From Patescibacteria group bacterium (GTDB lineage Bacteria > Patescibacteriota > Patescibacteriia > Patescibacteriales > UBA12465): a stretch of DNA of 46,317 bases. Shown here in pieces: positions 38,774 to 46,317 of this stretch (positions are counted from its first letter, which is position 1; every line of letters begins with the position of its first letter). The position numbers and the translations under genes were made by a program. Under the pieces are notes generated by a model, which was given only the letters and a program-made list of their open reading frames with translations, had not been told where the DNA came from and made no database searches. The stretch spans positions 1 through 46,317 of the forward strand of contig JAKLGM010000005.1 of NCBI GenBank assembly GCA_022710685.1, written 5' to 3'.

Positions 38774-39616
38774 ATGCAAATAGTCCAAGTTCAGTTTTCA
38801 CCCTGGGATAAAAAGTATAATTTTAGCAACCCGGATGATATTAAGCTTCAGCTTGACGATCAGGTGATCGTGGATACTGATTTGGGTTTGGAAATTGGTC
38901 AGGTGGCCAGTTTTATCAAAGAGTCCGAAGCCCCGAGCGGTGAAGAAATCAAACCGGTAGTGCGCTTAGCTAATGCTGAGGATTTGGCTAAGATGCCGAG
39001 TCCGGAGAAGAAACAAGAAGCCTTGGAATATTGCCAGGAGATGATTAACAAATATCAGTTGCCGATGAAATTAGTTGATGTCCATTTTGCCTTAAATGGC
39101 GCTCGTCTTAATTTCGCTTTTGCGGCTGAGGGCCGAGTGGATTTTCGGCAATTGGTCAAAGATCTAACCACCCATTTCAATACTAGCATCCGCTTGACTC
39201 AGATTGGGGCGCGCGATGAAGCTCGGGTTAATGGTGATTGCGGCCATTGCGGCCGGAACCTTTGTTGCCAGAAATTCATCCGCGATTTTTCTTCCATTAC
39301 TTCAGAAATGGCTGAAGCTCAGCAAGTAGTCCATCGCGGTAGTGAAAGGATTTCGGGCATGTGCGGCCGTTTGATGTGCTGCCTGTCCTATGAATATGAC
39401 GGCTACCAAGAGTTAGCTAAAAAAATGCCGCCCCTTGGAGCTAGGGTCAATGTTGATGGTCAAAGAGGCGAAGTGGTCGGCCATCATGTCTTGAAGCAAT
39501 CAGTGGATGTCAAATTCCCAGGCGAAAAAGGCGAAGGGTATGTAGTCATTGAAGTTGATCTTAATCGAAAGAACAAGGCTAACACTAATCCGCATCCAGG
39601 TAAAAAAAGAAGATAG
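38774..39616 (+). CDS. PSP1-domain protein (YaaT/RicT type)
   Basis: The protein has 280 residues. The PSP1 C-terminal domain is defined by the cysteine-rich GDCGHCGRNLCCQKFIRDF (170s), then SGMCGRLMCCLSYEYDGYQE. The N-terminal half carries VQFSPWDKKYNFS...VIVDTDLGLEIGQV. In Bacillus the homologue RicT acts in the Y-complex with RicA/RicF, carrying Fe-S clusters and guiding RNase Y mRNA processing. No ricA or ricF is near. It lies downstream of tsf and ends at a strong terminator. Confidence 0.93.
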   Translation: MQIVQVQFSPWDKKYNFSNPDDIKLQLDDQVIVDTDLGLEIGQVASFIKESEAPSGEEIKPVVRLANAEDLAKMPSPEKKQEALEYCQEMINKYQLPMKLVDVHFALNGARLNFAFAAEGRVDFRQLVKDLTTHFNTSIRLTQIGARDEARVNGDCGHCGRNLCCQKFIRDFSSITSEMAEAQQVVHRGSERISGMCGRLMCCLSYEYDGYQELAKKMPPLGARVNVDGQRGEVVGHHVLKQSVDVKFPGEKGEGYVVIEVDLNRKNKANTNPHPGKKRR

Positions 39617-39626
39617 AATGAAATAA

Positions 39627-39654
39627 AAAAGCGCTTCCGGCCGGAGGCGCTTTT
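39627..39654. terminator. Terminator between the PSP1 gene and the 39673 gene
   Basis: A 12-bp stem (AAAAGCGCTTCC / GGAGGCGCTTTT, one G-U pair) with loop GGCC serves both convergent genes. Confidence 0.88.
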
Positions 39655-39672
39655 GGTTTCTAGGCCAATATT

Positions 39673-40011
39673 TTATTTTTTGATGTTAATCACTAACGGC
39701 AAGTCAGCGAAGTTCGTAGCTTCAGCGCCGGTTCGGGTGCAGTAGCTACAGGAAACCTCATAATTCAGGCCGATAATTTTTGGGGTTAATGACCGCAGGT
39801 AATTATAGGAGCAAAAGTCATCGTTTTTCCGGACTAAAGGCCGGAGCAGTTTTTTTACTTTCCGAGTCTCTTTTTCGTTTAAGATTATTGAGAGGTCGGA
39901 TAATTCAGCATAATTATGTCTGATTAATTTTTCAATAATCGCCCCTAAGGGTCGGCGGGCGGAGAAGGTCCCTAAATCAATTTTTTCTCCTTGATTTAAT
40001 GAATATTCCAT
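39673..40011 (-). CDS. Small protein of unknown function with Cys pair
   Basis: The protein has 112 residues, soluble, with helices (GAIIEKLIRHNYAELSDL, KVKKLLRPLVRK) and a YEVSCSYCTRTGA segment near the C-terminus that resembles a metal- or disulfide-forming CxxC. The start has an AAAGGA Shine-Dalgarno-like sequence. It is a single-gene unit with its own promoter, convergent with the PSP1 gene and divergent from gap. No family is recognised. Confidence 0.6.
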   Translation of the reverse strand: MEYSLNQGEKIDLGTFSARRPLGAIIEKLIRHNYAELSDLSIILNEKETRKVKKLLRPLVRKNDDFCSYNYLRSLTPKIIGLNYEVSCSYCTRTGAEATNFADLPLVINIKK

Positions 40012-40037
40012 GGCTGTCCTTTTTTGATTTTGCCTTA

Positions 40038-40066
40038 ATGTTAATATAGAAGTAAAATATTGTCAA
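40038..40066 (-). promoter_or_regulatory. Candidate promoter of the 39673 gene
   Basis: On the minus strand TTGACA, 17 bases and TAACAT lie 26 bases before the start codon. Confidence 0.45.
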
Positions 40067-40078
40067 ATAGCTTAATAT

Positions 40079-40107
40079 TTATCATTTTATCGTTTTTGTG
40101 CTATAAT
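40079..40107 (+). promoter_or_regulatory. Promoter of gap (extended -10)
   Basis: TTATCA, 17 bases and TGCTATAAT with the TGC overlapping the spacer end. The leader would be about 22 nt. Confidence 0.7.
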
Positions 40108-40135
40108 TTCACTATAACTTATTTAACCTTTATTT

Positions 40136-41146
40136 ATGATTAAGCTAGCTATCAACGGCTTTGGTCGTATTGGCCGCGCCACTCTGAAGGCGATTTTAGA
40201 AAGACATCGCGACGTCCAAATCGTCGCTATTAATGATCTAACTGACACCAAAACTTTAGCTCATCTATTGCAATATGACTCTTGCTATGGAATCTATCAA
40301 AACAAGGTTACTTCTGACGCTAAACATATTATTATTGGTAAGCATAAGATCCCAGTCTTGGCCGAGAAAGATCCGACTCTATTACCCTGGGGCAAACTGG
40401 GAGTCGATGTGGTGTTAGAATGCACCGGCCGTTTTACCAACAAAGAGGGTCTGTCTTTTCATTTAAAAGCGGGAGCTAAGAAGGTTATTCTTTCCGCTCC
40501 GGCCAAAGGGAAAGAAGACAAGGTCAAGACTATTGTGTTGGGCGTTAATGAGGACAAGATTAGCCGATCGGATAAACTGTTATCTTGCGCTTCTTGCACG
40601 ACTAATTGCTTAGCGCCAGTGTCAGATGTCATCCGTCAATATTTCGGCATCAAGAAAGCTATTATGACGACAATCCATTCCTATACGGCCGATCAGAATT
40701 TGGTTGACGGCCCGCACAAGGATTTGCGCCGGGCTCGAGCCGCCGCTTTAAATATGGTCCCGACTACTACCGGCGCCGCGCTTGCGGCCGCGGAAACTAT
40801 TCCGTCCTTGAAAAATAAATTTGACGGCCTGTCGGTCCGCGTTCCCACCCCGGTTGGTTCTTTATGCGATATTGTTTTTATTACCAAGAAAAAAGTTGAC
40901 GTTGATAAGGTAAAAGCGGTGTTTAAAAAGATTGCTAAGCAAAAGAAATATCAAGATATTATTGAAGTGAGTGAAGCGCCTTTGGTCTCTATTGATATTG
41001 TGGGTAATCCTCACAGCGCTATCGTTGATTTGCCGATGACTAAAGTGGTTGATGGCGATTTATTAAAAGTCACTGCTTGGTATGATAATGAGTGGGGTTA
41101 TTCCAATCGCTTAGCCGATTTAGCGGTTTTATTCGCTAAGAAATAA
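40136..41146 (+). CDS. gap: Glyceraldehyde-3-phosphate dehydrogenase
   Basis: The protein has 336 residues. INGFGRIGRATLKAI is the NAD-binding start; SCASCTTNCLAPV holds the catalytic Cys154; DGPHKDLRRARAAALNMVPTTTGAA and a late WYDNEWGYSNRL complete the type I pattern. It oxidises glyceraldehyde 3-phosphate to 1,3-bisphosphoglycerate, giving NADH. With the aldolase at 13507 it supports glycolysis, and the downstream NuoF-like/HydA genes could recycle its NADH as H2. A Nudix gene follows after 8 bases. Confidence 0.97.
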   Translation: MIKLAINGFGRIGRATLKAILERHRDVQIVAINDLTDTKTLAHLLQYDSCYGIYQNKVTSDAKHIIIGKHKIPVLAEKDPTLLPWGKLGVDVVLECTGRFTNKEGLSFHLKAGAKKVILSAPAKGKEDKVKTIVLGVNEDKISRSDKLLSCASCTTNCLAPVSDVIRQYFGIKKAIMTTIHSYTADQNLVDGPHKDLRRARAAALNMVPTTTGAALAAAETIPSLKNKFDGLSVRVPTPVGSLCDIVFITKKKVDVDKVKAVFKKIAKQKKYQDIIEVSEAPLVSIDIVGNPHSAIVDLPMTKVVDGDLLKVTAWYDNEWGYSNRLADLAVLFAKK

Positions 41147-41154
41147 TTTGTTTT

Positions 41155-41553
41155 ATGTCTAACGTTGTCATTGTTTCCGGCCCAGTTATTGTCCAGGACG
41201 GCAAGGTGTTATTGAACAAACATGGCGATGATAGTTTTTGGAAGTTTTGTGGCGGCCGGGTAGAGGACTTTGATTTAGGTTTATTAGAAACAGCCCGGCG
41301 GGAAGCTCGAGAAGAAATGGGAGCCAATTTAGAAATATTAGATCCACAGCCTTTTTTGCTCTATACTGCCAAGGAGACAGCTGCTGGCCACATTGAAGTT
41401 ATTCTGGTTCATTATTTAGCGCAGACTAAAGATGAAATTAGGCCCGGGGCTGATATCCGGGAATGGGCTTGGCTAGATATTGCGGATATAGCCCAGGAAG
41501 ATCTAGCTCCAAATATTATGCCAACTTTAAGGCATTTTGGTTTTATTAAATAA
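41155..41553 (+). CDS. Nudix hydrolase
   Basis: The protein has 132 residues. The Nudix box is GGRVEDFDLGLLETARREAREEMGA. It has the RE..EE.G metal-binding end but one extra residue between the Gly and the helix, and the second acid is Asp rather than Glu. The fold is otherwise typical (VIVSGPVIVQDGKVLLN start, LEILDPQPFLLYTAKE). It would hydrolyse a nucleoside diphosphate linked to another moiety; substrate unknown. It lies between gap and the NuoF-like gene, each within 8 bases. Confidence 0.88.
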   Translation: MSNVVIVSGPVIVQDGKVLLNKHGDDSFWKFCGGRVEDFDLGLLETARREAREEMGANLEILDPQPFLLYTAKETAAGHIEVILVHYLAQTKDEIRPGADIREWAWLDIADIAQEDLAPNIMPTLRHFGFIK

Positions 41554-41555
41554 TT

Positions 41556-42563
41556 ATGGATATTCTGACTAAAATTAAACAAGCTAATCTGGTCGGCCGG
41601 GGCGGCGCCAGCTTTCCCACGGCTTTGAAGTGGGAGGCGGTCAAGCAAGCCGACAGTCTGGCTAAGTATGTTGTTATTAATGCGGCCGAGGGTGAGCCGG
41701 GCGTAAAGAAAGATGGCTATATCTTAGAGCATTACGCCGACCGAGTGGTTGACGGCGCCCGCTTAGCCGTGGAATATTTGGGCGCTACCCGTTGTTATCT
41801 TTTTATCAATCCAAAGTACTATGAAGTTTATCGTCCCCGGATAATGAAAGCAGTCAAGGCGGCTAAGCTGGAAAAGAAGTTTGGTTTCTTTGTAAAGCCG
41901 CATCAAGCTGGTTATATCGGCGGTGAGGAAACTGCCATCTTGAATGCTTTGGAGGGGAAGAAGATAGAGCCACGGTTGAAACCACCGTTTCCGACAATCA
42001 ATGGCTTGTGGGATGAGCCGACTCTGATTAATAATGTTGAAACTTTATATAATGTTTCTTTAGTTGATAAGGGGGAGTTCCATAATGAGCGTTTCTATAC
42101 TATTAATGGTGCAGTCAAAAAGAAAGGCGTCTATGCTTTTCCAGCCGATTGGACGATAGAAAAAGTTTTACGCCAGAGCGGCAATTATCCTAATTTTCCT
42201 TTCTTCGTTCAGGTCGGCGGCGATGCCAGCGGCGATGTCCTTAACCAGAAGCAATTAAAAGTTCCGGCGAGCGGCGCCGCCTCGATTACGGTTTATGATT
42301 TTAAAAAACATGATTCAGCCAAGCTATTGCGCTATTGGTTAAAGTTCTTCCAAGCTGAATCTTGCGGCCAATGCACGCCTTGCCGTGAGGGCACATATCG
42401 TTTGAATCGGATATTGGAGAAGAAGAAGGTTGATTGGAAAATGTTTCAAGCCATCCTAACTGATTTAAGCGAAACTTCTTTCTGCGCTTTAGGCGCCAGC
42501 GTCCCAGTCCCAATTTGGAGTTATTTTAAGAATATTTTAAATAATAAAAACGTTAGTTTATAA
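41556..42563 (+). CDS. NuoF/HydB-like NADH-binding flavoprotein (short form)
   Basis: The protein has 335 residues. GRGGASFPTALKWEAV and INAAEGEPGVKKDGYILEH bind FMN and NADH, GYIGGEETAILNALEGK and EPTLINNVETLYNV follow, and SCGQCTPCREGTYRL (Cys270, 273, 276) plus Cys310 form the 4Fe-4S site. The N-terminal thioredoxin-like and C-terminal ferredoxin domains of full HydB proteins are absent, and no NuoE/HydC gene is adjacent. It probably passes electrons from NADH to the hydrogenase at 43375, possibly with a partner elsewhere. Confidence 0.92.
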   Translation: MDILTKIKQANLVGRGGASFPTALKWEAVKQADSLAKYVVINAAEGEPGVKKDGYILEHYADRVVDGARLAVEYLGATRCYLFINPKYYEVYRPRIMKAVKAAKLEKKFGFFVKPHQAGYIGGEETAILNALEGKKIEPRLKPPFPTINGLWDEPTLINNVETLYNVSLVDKGEFHNERFYTINGAVKKKGVYAFPADWTIEKVLRQSGNYPNFPFFVQVGGDASGDVLNQKQLKVPASGAASITVYDFKKHDSAKLLRYWLKFFQAESCGQCTPCREGTYRLNRILEKKKVDWKMFQAILTDLSETSFCALGASVPVPIWSYFKNILNNKNVSL

Positions 42564-42606
42564 TTTTTCGGCGATAAATATTTTTTATAGTCGAATTACA
42601 AAATTT

Positions 42607-43368
42607 ATGAGCGAAAATCAAACCATGGAAACTCCAGTAGTTTCCGCCGCTCCGGCTCGATTGTCAATGACCGGCGTGGATGAATTAGTGTCTCAAGCTT
42701 TCAAGTTCTATCGTAACAATTTCAAGCAGTTCATTTGGATGCTTTTAGTCGGTTTCTTGGCGGCCTTACCTTTCTATCTCTTTGCTTTCTTGATGGGATT
42801 GAATGGGGTTCGAGGTGTCGGTGATATAATTCTTGGCCTCCTAGCCTTCGCAGCCGTGATCTTTATGATCTATTATACTGTCAGGTCCCAAATCGGTGTG
42901 TACTTCATCTTGAAGGATCCTAAAATCAGTTTCAAGGAAAATTTCAAGAATACCAGAACTCATTTCTGGAAATTTTTCGGCTTAAGCTTGCTGGTTGGCG
43001 TTTTAGTCCTGCTGTGGAGCTTGCTTTTGATAATTCCTGGCATTATCTTTGGTGTTTTTTACGGTTTTGCCATTTATATCTTGGTATTTGAAAATATCGG
43101 AGGCATGGCCGCTATCAAAAAAAGCCAGCAGCTGGTTACCGGCTATTGGTGGCCGGTTTTTGGTCGGACTTTATTTATGGTGCTAGGGGCTTTGTTGGCT
43201 TCTTTTGTCTTGAGCATCCCTTACATCTTCTTCCCTGAAGGCGGCGTCTTATATTACATCTATACCTTCTTGCATAATATTTTTTGGGTAGTTGTCGCCC
43301 CGATTTTCTTGGTATTTAGTTATTTGATGTATAAGGACTTAGTGCGCATTAAGGGTACGGCTAAATAA
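42607..43368 (+). CDS. Multi-pass membrane protein (glycerophosphoryl-diester-type/DUF975-like)
   Basis: The protein has 253 residues and about six hydrophobic helices. It begins with a short polar segment and then VDELVSQAFKFYRNNFKQFIWMLLVGF, the start typical of DUF975-like and GDPD-membrane-domain proteins. A later AIYILVFENIGGMAAIKKSQQLVTGYWWPVFGRTLF segment is also typical. It separates the NuoF-like gene and hydA, with 43 bases before it and 6 after. No role in hydrogenase function is known; it may be an unrelated passenger. Confidence 0.8.
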   Translation: MSENQTMETPVVSAAPARLSMTGVDELVSQAFKFYRNNFKQFIWMLLVGFLAALPFYLFAFLMGLNGVRGVGDIILGLLAFAAVIFMIYYTVRSQIGVYFILKDPKISFKENFKNTRTHFWKFFGLSLLVGVLVLLWSLLLIIPGIIFGVFYGFAIYILVFENIGGMAAIKKSQQLVTGYWWPVFGRTLFMVLGALLASFVLSIPYIFFPEGGVLYYIYTFLHNIFWVVVAPIFLVFSYLMYKDLVRIKGTAK

Positions 43369-43374
43369 TTAACT

Positions 43375-45096
43375 ATGGCTGAAATTAAGGTCAAAATAAC
43401 AATTGATGGCAAAAAGTATTCTGTCCCGAAGGGGCAGAGCATTCTTGAGGCGGCGCGAGATAATAATATCTTCTTGCCGTCTTTGTGCTATCATCCCGAC
43501 TTGGATGTCAAAGCTAATTGTCGCGTTTGCGTCGTGGAAATTAAGGGTCAGAAAAAGCTGGCAACTTCCTGTTCCACTATCGTCAAGGAGGGAATGGAAA
43601 TTCTTACCGATTCGCCTCGAGTCAAACAAGCGCGTAATCTTAATATTGAATTGATATTTGCCGAACATATTGAAAAGTGTCCGACCTGCACCTTGCGCTA
43701 TAATTGCACTTTGCTCGATTTGGCGCGGCGCTATAAGATAAAGATTAGCGATTTTCCGGATCGGAAAGGGAAGCGGAAGACCTATAAATTCGCTCAAGCG
43801 GTAGAGATTGACGGCAGCCAATGCATTGATTGCCGCAATTGTGTCGATGCTTGTTCTAATATGCAGCGGATCGATTATTTGGAGGTTAAAGGCAAGGGCA
43901 TCAGGCAAGAAATAGCGCCGACGGCTGACAAGGATACTGATTGTATCTATTGTGGCCAATGCGCCTTACATTGTCCGGTGGCCAGCGCGCAAGAGCAAGA
44001 TAATTGGTCCCAAGTCGAAAAATTATTGAAAGACAAGAATAAGATAGTCGTTGCCCAGTTTGCTCCTTCGGTTCGAGTCACAATTGGCGAAGAATTCGGC
44101 TTGCCTTATGGCCAAGAGAGTACGGGCCGAACCGTGACGGCCTTGAAAAAATTAGGCTTCAAGCATGTTTTTGATGTTAATTTCAGCGCCGACATTACTA
44201 CGATGGTGGAGGCGGAGGAATTGTTAGAGCGCTTGCAAGACAAAAAGGCTAAAATGCCGATGATTACTTCTTGCTGCCCAGCTTGGGTAAAATATGCCGA
44301 ATTCTATCACCCGGAATTATTACCGAATCTGACAACCTCCCGCTCGCCTCAGATCCATCTGGGGGGAGTCATCAAAACTTATTGGGCCAAGAAGATGAAG
44401 GTTGACCCCAAAAAGATAGTGGTCGTTTCAGTGATGCCTTGCACAGCTAAAAAGTTTGAAGCTCGGCGGGCGGAATTAAAAGTGAACGGCTTATATCCGG
44501 TGGATTATGTCATCACTACCAGGGAGTTTGCTTTCATGTTGAAGAAGAATAATATTAATTTTGGCCAGTTGCCCGAGAGCCAGAGCGACAAGATTTTTAA
44601 TGAAGGTAGCGGCGCGGCTGTTATTTATGGTTCTTCCGGCGGCGTTATGGAGTCAGCTTTGAGAACAGCTTATGCCTTGGCTTGTCGCGATGACAAGGCT
44701 AAATTTTGCCAGTCCCGGATAGATTTCCATGAGGTCCGAGGTTTGGGCGATATCAAAGAGGCGGTAATCGATATTGCCGGCAAAAAACTGCGGGTAGCAG
44801 TGGTCAATGGTATCGGCTCAATTTCCCAAGTCCTGGCTAATCTGAAAAAATATGACTATATCGAAGTCATGGCTTGCCCCGGCGGCTGTATCGGCGGCGG
44901 CGGTCAGCCTATACCCACCACGGCTAAGATTAGGAAAGAACGGATTATGGCTTTGTATCGGATTGATAAGTTCAAGGAGATTAGAAAGGCCCATGATAAT
45001 AAAGAGGTGCTAGAGGTTTTGGCTTGGCTGAAACAGCAAAAATTATCCCATCCGGTTCTTCATACTAAATATAAAAAGAGGATTAGAACCAAATAA
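43375..45096 (+). CDS. hydA: [FeFe] hydrogenase, catalytic subunit
   Basis: The protein has 573 residues, the size of clostridial CpI. Domains in order: plant-type 2Fe-2S (Cys38, 49, 52, 66), His-Cys 4Fe-4S (His98, Cys102, 105, 111), two 4Fe-4S sites (Cys150-160, 190-200), and the H domain. The H-cluster motifs are complete: ITSCCPAW (Cys300 proton relay, Cys301 ligand), VMPCTAKKFEA (Cys356) and MACPGGCIGGGGQP (Cys501, Cys505). It should reduce protons to H2 or the reverse. The maturases HydE, HydF and HydG are not in the window. A membrane protein and a TM1266-type gene follow. Confidence 0.97.
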   Translation: MAEIKVKITIDGKKYSVPKGQSILEAARDNNIFLPSLCYHPDLDVKANCRVCVVEIKGQKKLATSCSTIVKEGMEILTDSPRVKQARNLNIELIFAEHIEKCPTCTLRYNCTLLDLARRYKIKISDFPDRKGKRKTYKFAQAVEIDGSQCIDCRNCVDACSNMQRIDYLEVKGKGIRQEIAPTADKDTDCIYCGQCALHCPVASAQEQDNWSQVEKLLKDKNKIVVAQFAPSVRVTIGEEFGLPYGQESTGRTVTALKKLGFKHVFDVNFSADITTMVEAEELLERLQDKKAKMPMITSCCPAWVKYAEFYHPELLPNLTTSRSPQIHLGGVIKTYWAKKMKVDPKKIVVVSVMPCTAKKFEARRAELKVNGLYPVDYVITTREFAFMLKKNNINFGQLPESQSDKIFNEGSGAAVIYGSSGGVMESALRTAYALACRDDKAKFCQSRIDFHEVRGLGDIKEAVIDIAGKKLRVAVVNGIGSISQVLANLKKYDYIEVMACPGGCIGGGGQPIPTTAKIRKERIMALYRIDKFKEIRKAHDNKEVLEVLAWLKQQKLSHPVLHTKYKKRIRTK

Positions 45097-45100
45097 TCAT

Positions 45101-45631
45101 ATGGAATATATCAAGGAGGCAGTTTTAGGTCGGGTCGGAACTAAGGAGCTAGCCGCTATTATAATTTTGGGTGGCGTTGCTTCGTTCTTGCCATTCTTTA
45201 TCCACTTGCAATGGATAACCGGTCCAGTGATTAACGCTATATTGATTATAGTGTTGTTCCTGAGCGGTCTGAGGGCGGCCATAGTAGTTTCGGCCGTTCC
45301 TAGTTTAATGGCCTTGGCCGGCGGTTTACTGCCAGTATTTTTAGCTCCGGCAGTTCCTTTCATTATTCTAGGGAATATCTTGTTTGTGGCAGTTATCGGT
45401 TATCTCTATTACCACTCTAATAAGAGTGACGCTTATTGGCGTAGCACTTTTGTCGGCGCTTTGGTTAAATTTACCTTGCTTTTTATCAGCGCTAAATTTT
45501 TGGTATTTTTCATCCAAAATTCTAAAGCGGCAGTAGTGCTGGCGACAATGCTCGGCGTTAATCAATTATTTACAGCTTTGGCCGGCAGCATTATCGCTTT
45601 CTTGATATTAAAAATGTTAAAACGAATTTAA
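45101..45631 (+). CDS. Hydrogenase-linked membrane protein, ECF S-component-like
   Basis: The protein has 176 residues with five to six hydrophobic helices. ELAAIIILGGVASFLPFFIHLQWITGPVINAILI is followed by AAIVVSAVPSLMALAGGLLP. The whole layout resembles the small substrate-binding S components of ECF transporters, but no ATPase partner is adjacent. It begins 4 bases after hydA and precedes the TM1266-type gene, which suggests that it serves the hydrogenase system. Function is unknown. Confidence 0.75.
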   Translation: MEYIKEAVLGRVGTKELAAIIILGGVASFLPFFIHLQWITGPVINAILIIVLFLSGLRAAIVVSAVPSLMALAGGLLPVFLAPAVPFIILGNILFVAVIGYLYYHSNKSDAYWRSTFVGALVKFTLLFISAKFLVFFIQNSKAAVVLATMLGVNQLFTALAGSIIAFLILKMLKRI

Positions 45632-45648
45632 TAATTAATAAAAATTAT

Positions 45649-45915
45649 ATGAGCCAGAGAGCCTTAGGCACTATTTCTATCTTGACGAGCAACCGGCAAA
45701 ATAGTTCAGCGGCGATGAATAAGCTGTTGACTGATTTCGGCCACCACATCATGGCCCGCATGGGTGTCCACGTCAATCGGAAATGCGTAGAGAATTGTCC
45801 GGGTTTGATTACGCTAGCAGTTGATTCTAACCGAGCCGACCTGGAAAATATTGTTAAAGAATTGAATGCTATTCCGGAGATTAAGGCTGAACTGTGTATC
45901 CTAATGGAAGAATAA
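45649..45915 (+). CDS. Putative iron-only hydrogenase system regulator (TM1266 family)
   Basis: The protein has 88 residues with an ACT-like fold pattern. TISILTSNRQNSSAAMNKLLTDFGHHIMARMGVH matches the TM1266 type, and NRKCVENCPGLITLAVDSNRADLENIVKELNAI follows. The CVENCPG Cys pair is unusual in the small family as I recall it and might bind metal. TM1266-like genes often accompany [FeFe] hydrogenase genes, and this one is 18 bases after the membrane protein. It ends the hydrogenase operon before a terminator. Confidence 0.85.
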   Translation: MSQRALGTISILTSNRQNSSAAMNKLLTDFGHHIMARMGVHVNRKCVENCPGLITLAVDSNRADLENIVKELNAIPEIKAELCILMEE

Positions 45916-45930
45916 TATTATTTAGAATAT

Positions 45931-45961
45931 AAAAAATCCTGTTGATTAGACAGGATTTTTT
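45931..45961 (+). terminator. Terminator of the hydrogenase operon
   Basis: A 12-bp stem (AAAAAATCCTGT / ACAGGATTTTTT) with a 7-base loop is followed by an A/T-rich run. Confidence 0.85.
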
Positions 45962-45975
45962 ATATTTGTCAATAT

Positions 45976-46004
45976 TTGCCTGGAAATGGTAAATATATTA
46001 TACT
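45976..46004 (+). promoter_or_regulatory. Promoter of the nucleotidyltransferase gene
   Basis: TTGCCT, 17 bases and TATACT lie 33 bases upstream of the ATG at 46038. Confidence 0.55.
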
Positions 46005-46037
46005 GAAATCAAAGGAAAATAAATAAATTATGTTATT

Positions 46038-46317
46038 ATGGCGATTCCAGCCTTTGTTTTAGATATTATCAAAAAATTGCAAGCAGGGGGCTTTTCGGCT
46101 TATTTGGTCGGCGGCTCGGTGCGAGATTTACTAATGGGGCAAGAGCCCAAAGACTGGGACATCACCACCAACGCCCGACCGGAGGCCATGCTCCAGCTTT
46201 TGCCTGGTTCCAAGTATGAGAATGAATTTGGCACGGTTCTGGTGCCGATTAGGGACGAGGCTAACAACGTGGTGGAGGTTACCACCTATCGCTCGGAACA
46301 GGGTTATTCTGACCGGC
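46038..46317 (+). CDS. CCA-adding enzyme / poly(A) polymerase, N-terminal part (3' truncated)
   Basis: The frame from the ATG at 46038 runs off the window after 93 codons. The N-terminal class II nucleotidyltransferase signature is clear: SAYLVGGSVRDLLMGQEPKDWDITTNARPEAM contains GGSVRD and the DxD-like DWD acids. Next come FGTVLVPI and VEVTTYRSEQGYSDR. It would add or repair CCA at tRNA 3' ends (or polyadenylate RNA); the truncated part decides which. An ATG at 46030 is in another frame and is not used. Confidence 0.88.
   Translation, partial: MAIPAFVLDIIKKLQAGGFSAYLVGGSVRDLLMGQEPKDWDITTNARPEAMLQLLPGSKYENEFGTVLVPIRDEANNVVEVTTYRSEQGYSDR

Noticed and set aside
1-46317. Recoded UGA (glycine) as in Gracilibacteria/Absconditabacteria
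   Set aside because: TGA ends genes at 2539 and 8314 at natural C-termini, and no conserved domain contains an in-frame TGA.

Overview
The window looks like a chromosomal piece of a Patescibacteria (Candidate Phyla Radiation) bacterium, perhaps of the Falkowbacteria/Kuenenbacteria type. This is an inference from gene content: an archaeal-type class I fructose-bisphosphate aldolase, a TsaB reduced to its N-terminal half, exported proteins carrying paired 'Y-V-D-P ... YLGRP.DAF..MR' repeats, lamin-tail/LamG surface proteins, and an [FeFe] hydrogenase. TGA is used as a stop (genes ending at 2539 and 8314), so the UGA=Gly code of Gracilibacteria/Absconditabacteria does not apply. Most start codons have no visible Shine-Dalgarno sequence, and several promoters are extended -10 elements (TGCTATAAT) placed only 8-20 bases before the start codon.

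Layout. 1-7.2 kb is a surface-glycan locus: four glycosyltransferases (GT4, GT2, GT9, GT4), a convergent membrane phosphoglycosyltransferase, and an O-antigen-ligase/polymerase with C-terminal TPRs. 7.3-12.2 kb encodes a HEAT-like membrane protein and a 1258-residue exported protein (papain-like NlpC/P60-type domain, K/T linker, two lamin-tail-like repeats, two LamG-like domains). 12.2-14.4 kb holds a Fic-domain protein with an elaborate repeat-rich control region and the aldolase, divergent from a membrane protein and RodA. 16.5-20 kb carries translation genes: L25, PrmC, RF1 and L31, with an unrelated small gene inserted. 20-22.9 kb is rfbB, rfbD, rfbA for dTDP-rhamnose without rfbC, with a tRNA-like element between rfbB and rfbD. 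22.9-26.5 kb has an unlisted 36-residue membrane peptide, hisS, a GerMN protein, an NDK-like protein, a small membrane protein and a probable ~410-nt non-coding RNA. 26.5-37 kb holds RNase HII, then a long co-directional run (M50-like protein, beta-CASP nuclease, PD-(D/E)XK nuclease, PH-domain protein, AlkD-like protein, cysS, dus, tsaB, transglutaminase-like exported protein). 37-40 kb has rpsB-tsf with a structured leader and a PSP1 protein. 40-46 kb has gap, a Nudix protein, a NuoF-like flavoprotein, an [FeFe] hydrogenase, two membrane proteins and a TM1266-type hydrogenase-linked protein, ending in the start of a CCA-adding/poly(A) polymerase.

Together the genes point to a fermentative cell making a rhamnose-containing surface glycan. 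Glycolysis is represented by aldolase and GAPDH, and NADH could be re-oxidised by a NuoF/HydA-type hydrogenase. The most novel-looking items are the orphan RNA at 26.1-26.5 kb, the fic control region with 11-bp-phased TAGAC repeats, the 69-nt tRNA-like element at 21.2 kb, the 36-residue peptide with a near-consensus promoter, and the structured rpsB and rpmE leaders. No CRISPR array, insertion sequence, rRNA or ordinary tRNA was seen.
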